This document shows, one piece after another, positions 30,072-38,808 of a DNA stretch of 64,000 nucleotides. The notes beneath the pieces were generated by a model that was not told the origin of the DNA, made no database searches, and saw nothing but the letters and a program-made list of their open reading frames with translations. The translations under genes were made by a program, and so were the position numbers. Where the stretch lies: the NCBI GenBank assembly GCA_000720995.1, contig JOEL01000008.1:62001-126000 (forward strand), given 5' to 3'. The stretch's first letter is position 1, and each line of letters opens with the position of its first letter. Source of the stretch: Streptomyces celluloflavus (GTDB lineage Bacteria; Actinomycetota; Actinomycetes; Streptomycetales; Streptomycetaceae).

Positions 30072-31424
30072 GTGACCGCGCTGGAGCTGGAACAGTCCGC
30101 CGACCCTCGCGGCCCCGGCCTCCGCAGGGGCTTCGTCCACCGTCATCCGACCGCGATGGCGGCCCTGGCCTGCCTTGTCTCCTTCGCCGCCTTCTGGACC
30201 GCTCAGCGCCTGGCGCACGTGACGATGATCGACCTCATGGTCTACCGCGCCGAGGGCTGGACCGCCCGCAACGGCGCGGACCTCTACGACATGGTGGCGA
30301 CCTCGGCGCATCTGCCCAACACCTATCCGCCCTTCGCGGCGCTGCTGTTCACACCGCTGACGCTGTTCGGCATCCCGACCATGCGCACCCTCGCCACGGC
30401 CGGCAACCTCCTGCTGCTGGTCGCCGTCGTCCAGCTCTCCCTCCGTCTGGTCGGCCGGCCCCGGCGGCTGCCCCGTCCCGCGGCGGCCTTGGCGCTCTCC
30501 GCGCTGCTGGTGTGGTGCGAGCCGGTGTGGACGACGCTGCGCTACGGGCAGATCAACCTCCTCCTCGCCGTCCTGGTCCTGTGGGACCTGACCCGCAAGG
30601 ACACCAACCGCTGGGCGGGCATCGGCATCGGCATCGCCGCCGGGATCAAGCTCACCCCGGCGCTGTTCGCCGTCTTCCTGGCGGTGGCCGGCGCCGTCCG
30701 CGGCTGGCAACTGCTGCGCTCGGGCGCCGGGGCACGCGCCGCCTGGAACCCCTGGCTGCGGCAGGCCGCCGTCGCCACCCTGACCTTCCTCGGCACCGTC
30801 CTCCTCGGCGCCCTCGTGCTGCCCCGCGACGCGCTCCGCTTCTGGACCGAGATCGTGTTCGCCGCCGACCGGGTCGGTGAGGTGGAGATCACCGCGAACC
30901 AGTCGCTGCGCGGCGTCCTCGCCCGGCTGCTGCACACCCACGACCCGGGAATGGCCTGGCTCGTGGCGGCCGGTCTCACTGCCGTACTCGGGCTGGCGCT
31001 GGCCGCCGGGGCGCTGCTGCGCGGGCAGCGCGCCTGGGCGGCCGTCGCCTGCGCGGCGACCGCCCTGCTGGTCAGCCCGATCTCCTGGTCGCACCACTGG
31101 GTGTGGTGCGTGCCCGCGCTGATCCTGCTCGGCTCCGAGGCGCTCGCGCGTACCGGCTCCGCCGCCCGCCGCCGGTGGGCGGCGACCGCCGCGATGGGCC
31201 TCCTGTTCTGCTCGTTCGCGCTGTGGTGGGTGCCGCACCGCTGGCACCAGCACGAGGAACTGCACCAGAACGGCGTCCAGATGCTGCTCTCCGGCGGTTA
31301 CCCGATCGCCGGTCTGGCGCTGCTCGCGCTGACCACGGCCCGGCTGTGGCGGCTCAGCGGACGTGGTGGCCGTGGCTCCCGTCCGGCTGATGGTGGTGGA
31401 ACTCCAGCGCCTCCGGCGGCATGA
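30072..31424 (+). CDS. GT87-type polyprenyl-phosphate-dependent mannosyltransferase-like membrane protein
   Basis: A 450-residue protein with about ten hydrophobic helices, an early acidic site ([21 protein letters not shown]) and the [13 protein letters not shown] and [15 protein letters not shown] motifs of the DUF2029/GT87 family. Known members add mannose from polyprenyl-phosphate-mannose to lipoglycans or phosphatidylinositol mannosides. The GTG at 30072 has GGGGA 11 bases upstream; the frame stays open back into the tRNA gene, which cannot be coding. The last 71 bases overlap, tail to tail, the 3' end of the multicopper oxidase gene. Confidence 0.85.
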   Translation: MTALELEQSADPRGPGLRRGFVHRHPTAMAALACLVSFAAFWTAQRLAHVTMIDLMVYRAEGWTARNGADLYDMVATSAHLPNTYPPFAALLFTPLTLFGIPTMRTLATAGNLLLLVAVVQLSLRLVGRPRRLPRPAAALALSALLVWCEPVWTTLRYGQINLLLAVLVLWDLTRKDTNRWAGIGIGIAAGIKLTPALFAVFLAVAGAVRGWQLLRSGAGARAAWNPWLRQAAVATLTFLGTVLLGALVLPRDALRFWTEIVFAADRVGEVEITANQSLRGVLARLLHTHDPGMAWLVAAGLTAVLGLALAAGALLRGQRAWAAVACAATALLVSPISWSHHWVWCVPALILLGSEALARTGSAARRRWAATAAMGLLFCSFALWWVPHRWHQHEELHQNGVQMLLSGGYPIAGLALLALTTARLWRLSGRGGRGSRPADGGGTPAPPAA

Positions 31425-33189
31425 CCACGAAGGGGCGCATCATCCCCATGTCCTCGTGCTCCAGCAGATGGCAGTGGTACATGAAGCGGCCCCGCGCACC
31501 GCGGAACTGGCCGATCACGTTCACCATCTGGCCCGGCGGGACCTGGATGACGTCCTTCCAGCCCCGGTCGCCGGGGGCTATCGGCGCCGCGCCGCCGTAC
31601 TCCAGTGGCGCGCGGGTGCCGCCGAGCTCCGTGTCGAAGGGGCTCTCCGGGTCCGCCGGATAGATGTCCCGGCTCAGGACCTGGAAGTCGATCAGGTGGA
31701 TGTGCATCGGGTGCGTCCCGGCGCCGCCGAGGTTCAGGAAGCTCCACTGCTCCCAGTCGCCGTGGCGGACCATGAAGCCCAGCGTGTCATCGAACATCCG
31801 GCCGCCGCGCTGATACGTGCGCACCACCCCGTCGGCGCCCTTGACCTGGATGACCCCCTCGCCGGGGACGCACACCGTGCCCGGCTCGGCCTGCCGCATC
31901 TCCCAGATCTCCGGATGGCCGCCGCCGACCGGCCCCGGCGGGGTGAGCACGACCAGCCGGTGCTGATGCCTGGGCGCGGTGTCGTGCGTGAGCCGCTCGA
32001 ACGACGAGGAGAGCACCGCCGGGAGCACGAATCCGTCGGCGGCCTTCTGCTCCCCCACCCGGAACTGCATCACCTGCGGATACGCCACCCCCGGCGCGTC
32101 GTTGACCAGCCGGAGCGTACGGCCGCGCAGCCGTCCGAAGTCGATCAGCAGGTCCATCCGCTCGGCCGGAGCCACCGAGAGGGCGCCGTCCACCGCCAGT
32201 GGCCGCGGCAGCAGCCCACCGTCCGAACCTATCTGGTGCACCGCACCGGTGACCTGCTCCCCCGTCTCGTCGTCCACCAGCCGGAGGGTGAAGGTACGGG
32301 CGTTGGCGCCATTGAGGAGACGGAAGCGGTACCAGCGCGCGTCGACCTTCGCGTACGGCCAGATCGTGCCGTTGACGAGGGTGTACGGGCCGGCGAACGG
32401 CGTGGTGATGTTCCTGCCCTGCGCGTCGGTACCGATGACCAGCGTCTTGTGCAGCAGACGGCCCGTCAGCCTGCCGTCCTCGTCCGTGTCGAGGTTGCGG
32501 TCCTGGATGACGAGCGGGATCTCGTGCTCCCCGGCGGGGAGTTGGAGGGCGTCCTCCTCACCGTCCCGGACAAGATACATCCCGCACAGGCCCGCGTAGA
32601 CGTTCCAGCGGGTGATGTCCATGGCGTGGTCGTGGTACCACCAGGTGGCCGCGCGGTGGTCGTTGGGATACTCCGACAACTGCGCGTCCCCCTGCGCGAC
32701 GGCGTTCTCCGTCCAGCCGTCGTTGCCGCCGCCGGTCACGGCGCCGTGCAGATGCGTCACGACCCAGGCCGGCAGGCGGCCCACCCCCTCGACGACGGTG
32801 GCACCCGTCCGGCCCGGTACGTCGGTGGGCAGCGGTGCTCCCGGTACGGCCCGCGCCTCGGCCGCGGTCACCGGATAGGCGCCGGTGAGGCGGTTGACCC
32901 AGGCGATGCGCAGTCGCTCGCGGCGCCGTACCTCGATGGTCGGCCCCGGGTAGTGCCCGGCATACGCCCACACCTTGGTCGGCGGAAGCTGGCTGTGCAG
33001 CCGCACCCAGGTGGTTCTCAGCTCGATGTCGATACCGCGTCCGGCTCCGCTGCGGCCGGGCCGCAGGACCGGCGGTACGCGCAGTGCGTCGATGAACGGC
33101 GTCAGTCCGGCCGCGGCTTCCCGCTTTCCGTTCCGCTCGGCGCCGTCGGCCGTACCCGTCCGAGCAGGTTCGATACTCATTTCCGTCAT
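31354..33189 (-). CDS. Multicopper oxidase, phenoxazinone synthase/CotA-like
   Basis: A 611-residue three-domain oxidase that couples one-electron oxidation of phenols or similar substrates to reduction of oxygen. All copper motifs are present: THLHG (145-149), WWYHDH (183-188), HPMHIH (493-498) and [12 protein letters not shown] (from 572), so both the type 1 and trinuclear sites should form. There is no signal peptide, as in Streptomyces phenoxazinone synthase and unlike secreted two-domain laccases. The C-terminus is His-rich ([12 protein letters not shown]). GGGGG lies 7 bases before the ATG. No other phenoxazinone pathway genes are nearby, so the substrate is open. Confidence 0.92.
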   Translation of the reverse strand: MTEMSIEPARTGTADGAERNGKREAAAGLTPFIDALRVPPVLRPGRSGAGRGIDIELRTTWVRLHSQLPPTKVWAYAGHYPGPTIEVRRRERLRIAWVNRLTGAYPVTAAEARAVPGAPLPTDVPGRTGATVVEGVGRLPAWVVTHLHGAVTGGGNDGWTENAVAQGDAQLSEYPNDHRAATWWYHDHAMDITRWNVYAGLCGMYLVRDGEEDALQLPAGEHEIPLVIQDRNLDTDEDGRLTGRLLHKTLVIGTDAQGRNITTPFAGPYTLVNGTIWPYAKVDARWYRFRLLNGANARTFTLRLVDDETGEQVTGAVHQIGSDGGLLPRPLAVDGALSVAPAERMDLLIDFGRLRGRTLRLVNDAPGVAYPQVMQFRVGEQKAADGFVLPAVLSSSFERLTHDTAPRHQHRLVVLTPPGPVGGGHPEIWEMRQAEPGTVCVPGEGVIQVKGADGVVRTYQRGGRMFDDTLGFMVRHGDWEQWSFLNLGGAGTHPMHIHLIDFQVLSRDIYPADPESPFDTELGGTRAPLEYGGAAPIAPGDRGWKDVIQVPPGQMVNVIGQFRGARGRFMYHCHLLEHEDMGMMRPFVVMPPEALEFHHHQPDGSHGHHVR

Positions 33190-33444
33190 GTCGCGACCCC
33201 CGTGTCGCTTCCCCCGTTACCGCCGGCCGTTTCCGGCGGCAGCTCTTGTGCTCTCCAACGCCCCGCGGGTACACGGCAGTTCCACCCCGCGCGAAAACCA
33301 CGGAAAAATCATGGACCGAGAAACCGGGAACGGAAGACTCGGAACAGAAGACCCGGAGCCCGCGACGGGCCCGGCACCGCGGGCGCGCACACAGCCCTGA
33401 CGGAGCGCCACGGCCCACGCCCGGACCGCCCCTCGCGCCCCGGT

Positions 33445-33678
33445 TCAGGCCGTGGCGAAGGAGTAGAAACGCTTCAGCGTGCAGTGCTCGTCCAGCAGCC
33501 GCCCGTAGATCGGCTCCCCGTCGAGTTCGCGGTAGGTCTCGATCGGGTCGCCCTTTATGACCAGGGCGCGGGCGCATTCCTCGCACCAGTACTGGTAGTC
33601 GGTGTTGACCGGTTCCATGTCACGGACGATCGGCGTACCGCTGCCGCACCAGTCGCATTTCCTGCTGTGAGCCCCCAT
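33445..33678 (-). CDS. Small zinc-ribbon-like protein, conserved
   Basis: A 77-residue protein with two CxxC pairs (KCDWCGSG and WCEECARAL) about 20 residues apart, enough for one zinc. A charged C-terminal half (DPIETYRELDGEPIYGRLLDE) follows. The ATG lies three bases after the stop of the upstream zinc-ribbon gene, so they form a two-gene operon. I recognise it as a conserved Streptomyces protein; function unknown. Confidence 0.8.
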   Translation of the reverse strand: MGAHSRKCDWCGSGTPIVRDMEPVNTDYQYWCEECARALVIKGDPIETYRELDGEPIYGRLLDEHCTLKRFYSFATA

Positions 33679-33681
33679 CAG

Positions 33682-33933
33682 TCAGCTCCAACTGTGGCCG
33701 CAGGCCGTGCAGACGAAGGAGATGTCTCCGTTGTCGCCCAGCATCTGCGCGATATGGGGCGAACCGCAGGAGGGGCACCGCAGCGCCGAACCCTCACCGC
33801 CGCGGCATCCTCCGGACGCGGGACCGTCGGCGGGGCGGGGCCGTCGGAGCGCGGCTGCGGGCCGCCGGGCGGCGCCGGGCACCTCGACCGCTTCGAGCAG
33901 GTCATCGGCCTCCTCAAGGGAGCTTGTGGGCAT
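33682..33933 (-). CDS. Small zinc-ribbon protein
   Basis: An 83-residue protein. The N-terminal half is a short acidic helix plus a Pro/Arg/Ala linker; the C-terminal 35 residues form a zinc ribbon (LRCPSCGSPHIAQML and FVCTACGHSW) like those of transcription-factor S or HVO_2753-type proteins. AGGAG lies eight bases before the ATG at 33933, which I prefer to a start 14 codons upstream. It is the first gene of the two-gene zinc-ribbon operon just downstream of tRNA-Ala copy 2. Confidence 0.8.
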   Translation of the reverse strand: MPTSSLEEADDLLEAVEVPGAARRPAAALRRPRPADGPASGGCRGGEGSALRCPSCGSPHIAQMLGDNGDISFVCTACGHSWS

Positions 33934-34024
33934 CGCGGTCTCTCCTCCCCTGCCGACGCCGTCCGATTCTGCCACGGACCGCCGACGGGGGCAGTCCCCC
34001 CTGAGCGCGCCCCCATAACGCAGT

Positions 34025-34080
34025 GATCCCGTCCCCTCGCGTTCCAGTGTCGGGCACTGGCTCCGCGAGGAGACGGGATC
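34025..34080 (-). terminator. Terminator of tRNA-Ala copy 2
   Basis: A long interrupted hairpin: GATCCCGTC / GACGGGATC at the base, CCTCGCG / CGCGAGG above it and CCAGTG / CACTGG at the top. It starts about 10 bases past the tRNA. Confidence 0.75.
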
Positions 34081-34090
34081 ATCCGGGCTG

Positions 34091-34163
34091 TGGAGCTAAG
34101 GAGAATTGAACTCCTGACCTCCTGCATGCCATGCAGGCGCTCTACCAACTGAGCTATAGCCCC
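34091..34163 (-). tRNA. tRNA-Ala (anticodon GGC), copy 2
   Basis: All 73 bases are identical to the copy at 29846-29918, in the same orientation, 4.2 kb away. The upstream flanks also share a diverged TTGTTCCGC...CCGGTTTCCC...CGGCGGC stretch, indicating that promoter-proximal sequence was duplicated with the gene. Confidence 0.97.
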
Positions 34164-34216
34164 GGGTCTTGTTCCGCTCCCCCGGGTTTCCCCCGGCGGC
34201 GCCGCGAACAAGAAGA

Positions 34217-34246
34217 ACTTTAGCCTGCGACCTGCCCAGATGTGAA
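34217..34246 (-). promoter_or_regulatory. Probable promoter of tRNA-Ala copy 2
   Basis: On the minus strand TTCACA (34241-34246), an 18-base spacer and TAAAGT (34217-34222), 53 bases before the tRNA. Confidence 0.5.
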
Positions 34247-34275
34247 ATCCGGTCGGCCGGCCCCGGTCACGGGAC

Positions 34276-34929
34276 TCAGGCGTCGTCGCCGAGCACCGGC
34301 TCCGGCAGGGTGCCGGCGTTGTGCTCCAGCAGGCGCCAGCCGCGCGCGCCCTCACCCAGCACGGACCAGCAGCAGTTCGACAGGCCGCCCAGGCTCTCCC
34401 AGTGCGGGGAGTCCAGGCCGAGCAGCCGCCCGATGGTGGTACGGATCGTGCCGCCGTGGCTGACGACGACCAGGGTGCCGTCGTCGGGCAGCTTGCCGGC
34501 GTGGTCGAGCACGACCGGGGCGGCCCGGTCGGCGACCTCGGTCTCCAGCTCACCGCCGCCGCGCCGCACCGGCTCACCGCGCTTCCAGGCGGCGTACTGC
34601 TCGCCGTGCCGCGCGAGGATCTCCTCGTGCGTCAGCCCCTGCCAGGCGCCCGCGTAGCTCTCCCGCAGCGCCGCGTCGTACGTCACGTCGAGACGGGTGA
34701 GCACGGCCAGCTCGCGCGCCGTAGCCCCGGCCCGCTGGAGGTCGGAGGCGACGATCGCATCCGGTTTGAGGGCCGCGAGCAGCCGGGCCGCGCGCCGCGC
34801 CTGCCCGAGACCCGCCTCCGTCAGCTCGATGTCCGTCGAACCCTGGAAGCGGCGCTCCAGATTCCACGCCGTCTGGCCGTGGCGCCACAGGACTATGCGG
34901 CGGCCCCGGCCGCCATCGGTGCCGTTCAG
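34276..34929 (-). CDS. Histidine phosphatase family protein (phosphoglycerate-mutase-like), probable CTG start
   Basis: A 217-residue phosphatase with the catalytic RHGQTAWN near residue 15, the acid LRESYAGAWQG, and the second histidine in VVVSHGGTIR. In Streptomyces the gene follows rsfS and is often called phosphoglycerate mutase, though its substrate is not known. No ATG, GTG or TTG is available in frame between the rsfS coding region and the RHG motif. A CTG at 34929-34927 overlaps the rsfS stop (CTGA) and has GGAG seven bases upstream, so it is the best start. Translation would then be coupled to rsfS. Confidence 0.85.
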   Translation of the reverse strand: MNGTDGGRGRRIVLWRHGQTAWNLERRFQGSTDIELTEAGLGQARRAARLLAALKPDAIVASDLQRAGATARELAVLTRLDVTYDAALRESYAGAWQGLTHEEILARHGEQYAAWKRGEPVRRGGGELETEVADRAAPVVLDHAGKLPDDGTLVVVSHGGTIRTTIGRLLGLDSPHWESLGGLSNCCWSVLGEGARGWRLLEHNAGTLPEPVLGDDA

Positions 34930-35360
34930 TGCAGCTCTCCGTCCCGTTCGCCCGCCGTCGCCTCGGCGTGCGCCGCGGCCTTGCCGCGGGTGGCCTTGGC
35001 CTCCTCGGGGAGATCGATCTCGGGGCAGTCCTTCCACAGGCGCTCCAGCGCGTAGAACACGCGCTCCTCGCTGTGCTGGACGTGCACCACGATGTCGACG
35101 TAGTCGAGCAGCACCCAGCGGGCCTCGCGGTCGCCCTCGCGGCGCACCGGCTTGACGCCGAGGTCCTTGCTGAGCCGTTCCTCGATCTCGTCGACGATCG
35201 ACTTGACCTGGCGGTCGTTGGGCGCCGAGGCCAGCAGGAAGGCGTCGGTGATCGAGAGGACGTCACTGACGTCGTACGCGATGATGTCGTGCGCGAGCTT
35301 GTCGGTCGCTGCCTGAGCGGCGGCGTTGATGAGCTCGATGGAGCGGTCCGTGGCGGTCAC
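34926..35360 (-). CDS. rsfS: Ribosome silencing factor RsfS
   Basis: A 144-residue DUF143/Iojap protein that binds L14 on the large subunit and blocks subunit joining when nutrients are short. Family motifs DVSDVLSITDAFLLASAPNDRQV and WVLLDYVDIVVHVQ are intact. The GTG at 35360 (VTATDRSIEL) gives the usual N-terminus. Its TGA overlaps the start of the histidine phosphatase gene. It belongs to the conserved nadD-LCP-rsfS order. Confidence 0.94.
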   Translation of the reverse strand: MTATDRSIELINAAAQAATDKLAHDIIAYDVSDVLSITDAFLLASAPNDRQVKSIVDEIEERLSKDLGVKPVRREGDREARWVLLDYVDIVVHVQHSEERVFYALERLWKDCPEIDLPEEAKATRGKAAAHAEATAGERDGELH

Positions 35361-35590
35361 AAGCGGCTTTCCGGGTCGGGGGCGGCTTTTCCGGCCGGGG
35401 CACGCGGTCCGCGGCAAGGCCGCGGCGCGCCGCGGGCCCGCATGGGCGGCCGGATCGGCGGTCAGGTACCCCTCAAGGGTCTCACGGACCGCCGACACTC
35501 CCGGATGCCTTTTCGAACCGGCTGGTCAGCGCGGTACCGAGGCCGCCCGCGCGGACCGGGGCGACGGTCCGCCCCGGTCCGCGCGCCGGG

Positions 35591-37501
35591 TCAGCCCGTG
35601 AAGTCCTTGCCCAGCACGACGGTGACATCGGCATTCGGGGCGCCCTTGCCCTGCTTGACGGCGCCCGCGGGCAGCCCCAGCGTTTTGGCGACCTCCGCAG
35701 CCTGCGCCTGGTGGCCGGCGTCCGCGTACGTGACCTCGGACGCGGCCCGTGCCGTCCCGTCGGTGCCGTCGTCGACGACGGTGTAGCCGCCGTTGACCAG
35801 CGTGGCCTGCGCCTTGGCGCCGGTGCCCTTGCCTCCACTGGCGTTGCGGACCGCGACCCGGACGCTCGCCCCGGGGTCCGTCTTCTTGACCGTGCCGCCG
35901 AGCACCTCCTTGACCACCGTGTCCGCGACCGTCTGGCTGAGCGTGCCGTCCGCCTGCACGGAGAGCACGGTGGTGCTGTACGCGCCGGCCTTGGCCAGCT
36001 CCGCCCGCTGCGCCAGTGAGCTGCCCAGCTGGCCCTCGGTGAGCGGCGGGTCCAGCACCTGGAGCAGCGACTTCACGGTGGCCGTGGCGCCGTCCGCGTC
36101 GGTGGAGACCTTCTTCAGGGTGGCCTGCATGACCTGCCCGAACCGCGCCAGCTGCTTGGGCTGCGCCTCGCCCGGAGCCTGGTAGGTGGCGTACGCGACG
36201 GCCGCCTGCCCGTTGAGGACCTGCGCGCTGCCCTGTTTGACAACCGGAGGGCCGTCCTTCTTGGCGTCGGGGACGGTGGCGTCCGTGTCGAGGGTGATGC
36301 CGCCGACGGTCTCGACGAGGTTCTCCAGATACGGGGTGTCCAGCCGCCAGCTGGCCTTGAGGTCGGCGCCCAGGAGGGTGTTGAGGGACTCCCGGGTCGG
36401 TTCGGTGCCCGTGTCCTTGACGGACTTGCCGAGCGTGGTGGTGGTCCCGTCGTCCTTGGAGACGATGAGGCTGTTGGGCAGGAGGACGGTGGTGCCCTTG
36501 TGGGTGGTCTCGTTGTCCACCAGCAGCGCCGTCGAGCTGTTGCCGGTCTTGGTGTCCCGCAGGTGCACGACGAGTACGTCGCGCTTCTGCCCGGCGCCGG
36601 CCGCGGCCGGGCCGCTGTCCGCGCCGGAGAGGCCCGGCAGCATGCCCGCCCACCACAGATAGCCCACGCCGCCGACGACCAGCAGGGCCAGCACGACGGA
36701 CAGCACGACGATGCGGCTGCGGCCGCGCCGCTTGGCCTCCTCGCGCCGCTCGGTGCGGCTCTCGCTGAACTTCAGCCAGTCGATGACGTCTTCGGAGTCC
36801 TCGTCCGGCTCCTCGATGAACGAGAACTGCTCGGTGCGGTAGTCGGGGGCCGAGGAGGCGGCCGGAGCGGACGCGGCGGGCGAAGAAGGCGAAGCGGATG
36901 AGGAAGGAGAGGCGGGAGGCGCGGGGGCGGCCTGGGGGGCCGCGGAGCCGGACGGGGTGCCGGTCGTCTCCGCGCCGTCGGACGGGCCGCGCTGCGCCGG
37001 CGGCCGGTGCTCCTCGTACCGCTGCGGCACCGGCTCCTGGTAGAGCTGCCCGTCGTACGGGATCTGCTCGTACGACGGCTGCGACGCCTGCTGCGGGATC
37101 CACTCCTGTTGCTGCTGTTGCTGCTGCTGGTAGGGCTGTTGCTGCTGGGGCTGGGCGTACGGGTCGTACTGCTGGGGATAGCCCGGCTGCTGCGCCTGTC
37201 CATTGCCGTAGGCGTCGTAGCCGTACTCCTGATGGCCCTGATACGGCTGCTGCCCCTGGTACTGCTGCGGGTCCGCGCCCGTACTGCCCCCGTACGGGTC
37301 GTAGGGCGCGGCGGCGACCGGCCGGCCGTACTGGTCGTACTGGCCGTGGTGCTGCTGCTCGTAGGGCTGCTGCGACGTGTCGTGGTACACCGGCTGCCCG
37401 TAGGCGTCATAGGTGTGGTTCGGCTGCCCCTGCTGCCGCGGGGCATACGGGTCATGGGCATACGGGTCGTGCGGCCCGTACGGATCCTGCCGATCGCTCA
37501 C
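35591..37501 (-). CDS. LCP (LytR-CpsA-Psr)-like protein with LytR_C domain, probably degenerate catalytic site
   Basis: A 636-residue membrane protein. Residues 1-200 are a Gln/Tyr/Pro/Gly-rich cytoplasmic tail with repeated DPYGG/YDPY/QQPY units and a run of eight Gln. Residue ~265 begins one transmembrane helix (RIVVLSVVLALLVVGGVGYLWW). An LCP-like domain follows (about 300-480) and a LytR_C domain (about 530-636, VRVAVRNASGGKG). The LCP region keeps LVETVGGITLDTDA and LNGQAAVAYATY but lacks the usual arginine pairs (RxR and RxxRQ) that bind the pyrophosphate, so it may not transfer glycopolymers. Located between nadD and rsfS as in other Streptomyces. Confidence 0.85.
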   Translation of the reverse strand: MSDRQDPYGPHDPYAHDPYAPRQQGQPNHTYDAYGQPVYHDTSQQPYEQQHHGQYDQYGRPVAAAPYDPYGGSTGADPQQYQGQQPYQGHQEYGYDAYGNGQAQQPGYPQQYDPYAQPQQQQPYQQQQQQQQEWIPQQASQPSYEQIPYDGQLYQEPVPQRYEEHRPPAQRGPSDGAETTGTPSGSAAPQAAPAPPASPSSSASPSSPAASAPAASSAPDYRTEQFSFIEEPDEDSEDVIDWLKFSESRTERREEAKRRGRSRIVVLSVVLALLVVGGVGYLWWAGMLPGLSGADSGPAAAGAGQKRDVLVVHLRDTKTGNSSTALLVDNETTHKGTTVLLPNSLIVSKDDGTTTTLGKSVKDTGTEPTRESLNTLLGADLKASWRLDTPYLENLVETVGGITLDTDATVPDAKKDGPPVVKQGSAQVLNGQAAVAYATYQAPGEAQPKQLARFGQVMQATLKKVSTDADGATATVKSLLQVLDPPLTEGQLGSSLAQRAELAKAGAYSTTVLSVQADGTLSQTVADTVVKEVLGGTVKKTDPGASVRVAVRNASGGKGTGAKAQATLVNGGYTVVDDGTDGTARAASEVTYADAGHQAQAAEVAKTLGLPAGAVKQGKGAPNADVTVVLGKDFTG

Positions 37502-37537
37502 CGGTGCCCCTTTTCCGTCAGCATTCCGTCGGCCCCG

Positions 37538-38149
37538 TCAGCGGTGGTGGCGGTACAGCTCTTTTTTGTCGATGTAGCGCACCACACCGTCCGGCACCAG
37601 GTACCAGACCGGATCCCCCTGGGCGACGCGGGCCCGGCAGTCGGTCGAGGAGATGGCCAGCGCGGGCACCTCGACGAGCGACACCGCACCGTCGGGCAGT
37701 CCGGGGTCCGCGAGGACGTGGCCGGGCCTGGTCACCCCGATGAAGTGGGCCAGCGACACCAGTTCGTCGGCGTCGTGCCAGGTCAGGATCTGGCCGAGGG
37801 CATCGGCACCGGTGATGAAGAAGAGGTCCGCGTCGACGTGCTCCGCGCGCAGATCACGCAGGGTGTCGATGGTGTACGTCTTGCCGCCGCGGTCGATGTC
37901 GATGCGGCTGACGGAGAACTGCGGGTTCGACGCGGTCGCGATCACCGTCATCAGATACCGGTCCTCGGCCGGGGACACCGTCTTATGGCTCTTCTGCCAC
38001 GGCTGCCCGGTGGGGACGAAGACGACCTCGTCGAGGTGGAACTGGCTGGCCACCTCGCTGGCGGCGACCAGGTGTCCGTGATGGATCGGGTCGAACGTGC
38101 CGCCCATCACTCCGAGTCGCCGCTTCACGGGCTCTGTGTGCTCTCCCAT
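37538..38149 (-). CDS. nadD: Nicotinate-nucleotide adenylyltransferase
   Basis: A 203-residue enzyme that makes deamido-NAD from nicotinate mononucleotide and ATP. The nucleotidyltransferase signature [12 protein letters not shown] starts at residue 16, and the second conserved block [13 protein letters not shown] is present near residue 170 (the usual ISST-x-R). Full length. Its stop is 36 bases before the LCP gene start, so they are probably co-transcribed. Confidence 0.95.
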   Translation of the reverse strand: MGEHTEPVKRRLGVMGGTFDPIHHGHLVAASEVASQFHLDEVVFVPTGQPWQKSHKTVSPAEDRYLMTVIATASNPQFSVSRIDIDRGGKTYTIDTLRDLRAEHVDADLFFITGADALGQILTWHDADELVSLAHFIGVTRPGHVLADPGLPDGAVSLVEVPALAISSTDCRARVAQGDPVWYLVPDGVVRYIDKKELYRHHR

Positions 38150-38200
38150 GCGTGCAGACCCTACTGGGCGACGCGCGATGCCGGAGGCCGGGTGCCGGGC

Positions 38201-38359
38201 TCAGCGGTCCCGGTTGAAGCGGGTCACGATCCAGAGCAGGAGAAGCAGGGCAATCAGGGCGCCGCCGCCGGTCACGAACGGGCTCAGGCTGGCGTGGTTG
38301 CCACCCTCCCCGGCCTCGGCGAGGGAAACCAGGGGCTGTGCGGTGCTGTACAGGCTCAT
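38201..38359 (-). CDS. Tiny single-pass membrane protein
   Basis: A 52-residue protein with a short extracytoplasmic part (AEAGEGGNHASLSPFVTGG), one helix (ALIALLLLLWIV) and a basic tail TRFNRDR. The same pattern occurs next to nadD in many Streptomyces, from memory. The ATG at 38359 fits that family; a GTG 16 codons upstream is in frame. No ribosome site is clear for either. Confidence 0.7.
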   Translation of the reverse strand: MSLYSTAQPLVSLAEAGEGGNHASLSPFVTGGGALIALLLLLWIVTRFNRDR

Positions 38360-38521
38360 CGTCGGCAGGACCAATCCGGGCTGGGGTCGGACAGAGACTT
38401 CCGCCACATCGTATGCGTGGGCTCACCGCGGGCTCACGGCGGCTCCACCCGGGAGCGCCCGCGAGCGCCCGGCGCACCTTCCGGCAGCCGGTCCGGGACC
38501 GCGCCGGAGACCGCCTCGGGA

Positions 38522-38677
38522 TCAGTCCTGGTTGTTGCTGTAGCCCCGGAGCAGGAACCACGCGAGGAGGGCGGCGCCGATGACGCCGACGATGATCACG
38601 GTGCGCAGGATCCAGCCGGGGCCGTCGGCCCGGCTCGTGTCCTGGACTGCCGCGAGCAGCACGCTCGGATTCAGCAT
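38522..38677 (-). CDS. Tiny single-pass membrane protein
   Basis: A 51-residue protein with one hydrophobic helix (VIIVGVIGAALLAWFLL) and the tail RGYSNNQD. GGGAG lies 9 bases before the ATG at 38677. It is unrelated in sequence to the tiny protein at 38201 but similar in plan, and both lie in the gap between nadD and the divergent M48 peptidase. Function unknown. Confidence 0.7.
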   Translation of the reverse strand: MLNPSVLLAAVQDTSRADGPGWILRTVIIVGVIGAALLAWFLLRGYSNNQD

Positions 38678-38808
38678 GACGGTGCGCTCCCTTGTGTACG
38701 GGGCCGGTGCGGCCGTGGTGCGATCGCCAGCGTACGCCCGAGCATCCATTCTCCTGTCAGTGGCGTCCTCTACGCTGAACACACGCAGTCGAACAGGGGG
38801 AGGCCCCA

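Noticed and set aside
31354-33189. Multicopper oxidase as part of a phenoxazinone (actinomycin-type) biosynthetic cluster
   Set aside because: No aromatic-acid, peptide synthetase or aminophenol genes lie nearby.
33312-33401. 29-codon plus-strand ORF upstream of the multicopper oxidase
   Set aside because: Weak start context, charged low-complexity peptide, no known relative.
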